Origin: Candidatus Delongbacteria bacterium
GTDB lineage: Bacteria; UBA4055
Direction of reading: 5' to 3'
Assembly: GCA_013139625.1 (NCBI GenBank)
Contig: WTAK01000372.1
Coordinates: forward strand, 1 to 6,233
DNA length: 6,233 nt
The notes beneath the pieces are model-generated. The model worked only from the letters and a program-made list of their open reading frames with translations. It did not search any database and was not told where the DNA came from. Shown here piece by piece: positions 5,884 through 6,233 of this stretch. Both the position numbers and the translations under genes were made by a program. Every line of letters starts with the position of its first letter. Within the stretch, counting starts at the first letter, position 1.

Positions 5884-6233
5884 ATGCATGAATCATTTTA
5901 TTATATTTTAATTGCAATAGTATTCATTTCTATCATTCTGGCTTGGATCAAATCAGAAACTTTGGCAAACCCTACCACCATCTATGTTTTATGGTGGGGC
6001 GGATTTTTGTTTTTGTCTACTTTTAATCTGATAGGCATGAGAATGCCAAGCACATATGCCTACCAGTTAATAATCTTGTCGCTGGCTATGTTTTCAATTG
6101 GGAGCATAATTTTTTTAGGAAATAAAAAATTAAAATATAATTATTGTAGTGATAAAGTAACAAATTACAAATCTGTTAAAATTGAACTTTTTTTCTATTT
6201 CCAGTTTTTATACACAATTATTCTGATTATGCT
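5884..6233 (+). CDS. wzy: O-antigen polymerase-like (Wzy) membrane protein, N-terminal part (3' truncated by window)
   Basis: Start of a polytopic membrane protein; 116 codons are visible and the frame is open at the right edge. Four hydrophobic segments can be seen, at about residues 6-22, 33-52, 60-79 and 100-116. The pattern of a first helix, then NP-T-x-(Y/F)-x-L-W, a Gly/Phe/Leu-rich helix, an aromatic/Pro loop, and a helix ending in S-x-G, is typical of oligosaccharide repeat unit polymerases, which join repeat units in the periplasm. Sequence conservation in Wzy is low, so the call rests on this topology and on the position directly after wzz. The ATG is 3 bases after the wzz TAA and in the same frame; the only weak ribosome binding site (AGAG, within the end of wzz) suggests translational coupling. 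An unrelated O-antigen ligase or other multi-span protein cannot be fully excluded without the C-terminal part. Confidence 0.72.
   Translation, partial: MHESFYYILIAIVFISIILAWIKSETLANPTTIYVLWWGGFLFLSTFNLIGMRMPSTYAYQLIILSLAMFSIGSIIFLGNKKLKYNYCSDKVTNYKSVKIELFFYFQFLYTIILIM

Overview
The window is an AT-rich (roughly one-third GC by eye) stretch of a cell-surface polysaccharide locus of the Wzx/Wzy/Wzz-dependent type. That points to a bacterium with an exported, lipid-linked glycan (O-antigen, capsule or exopolysaccharide), most likely Gram-negative. The sequence does not identify the phylum. Shine-Dalgarno sites are visible before several genes, so initiation looks conventional. No rRNA, tRNA, CRISPR array, transposase or integrase was seen.

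Layout. (1) Bases 2-724 are the C-terminal half of a Wzx-type flippase on the + strand, cut by the left edge. (2) Bases about 723-1401 form a self-contained minus-strand cassette: promoter (1373-1401), strong ribosome binding site (1328-1333), one small secreted protein of unknown function (775-1320) and a perfect 9-bp hairpin terminator (723-750) whose T-tract overlaps the wzx stop codon. (3) From 1426 to the right edge all genes are on the + strand: a secreted sialate-O-acetylesterase-like esterase, a left-handed beta-helix O-acetyltransferase, an asparagine-synthetase-like ATP-dependent ligase without a glutaminase cysteine, a Wzz-type chain-length regulator, and the start of an O-antigen polymerase-like (Wzy) membrane protein cut by the right edge.

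How they may work together. Wzx flips the lipid-linked repeat unit across the inner membrane, Wzy polymerises it in the periplasm, and Wzz sets chain length. The three genes between are candidate tailoring enzymes: one adds an acetyl group, one exported enzyme could remove acetyl groups, and the AsnB-like protein may amidate a carboxylated sugar or form another amide. No glycosyltransferase lies in this window; those are expected outside it.

The least explained part is the minus-strand gene. It encodes a signal peptide, three diverged tandem repeats of about 46 residues that look like beta-propeller blades, and a Lys/Pro-rich tail. It runs against the operon with its own signals. Also worth a look are the missing cysteine in the AsnB-like protein, the Ser-to-Arg change in the esterase's third motif, and the acetyltransferase that has Leu where relatives usually have the catalytic His.
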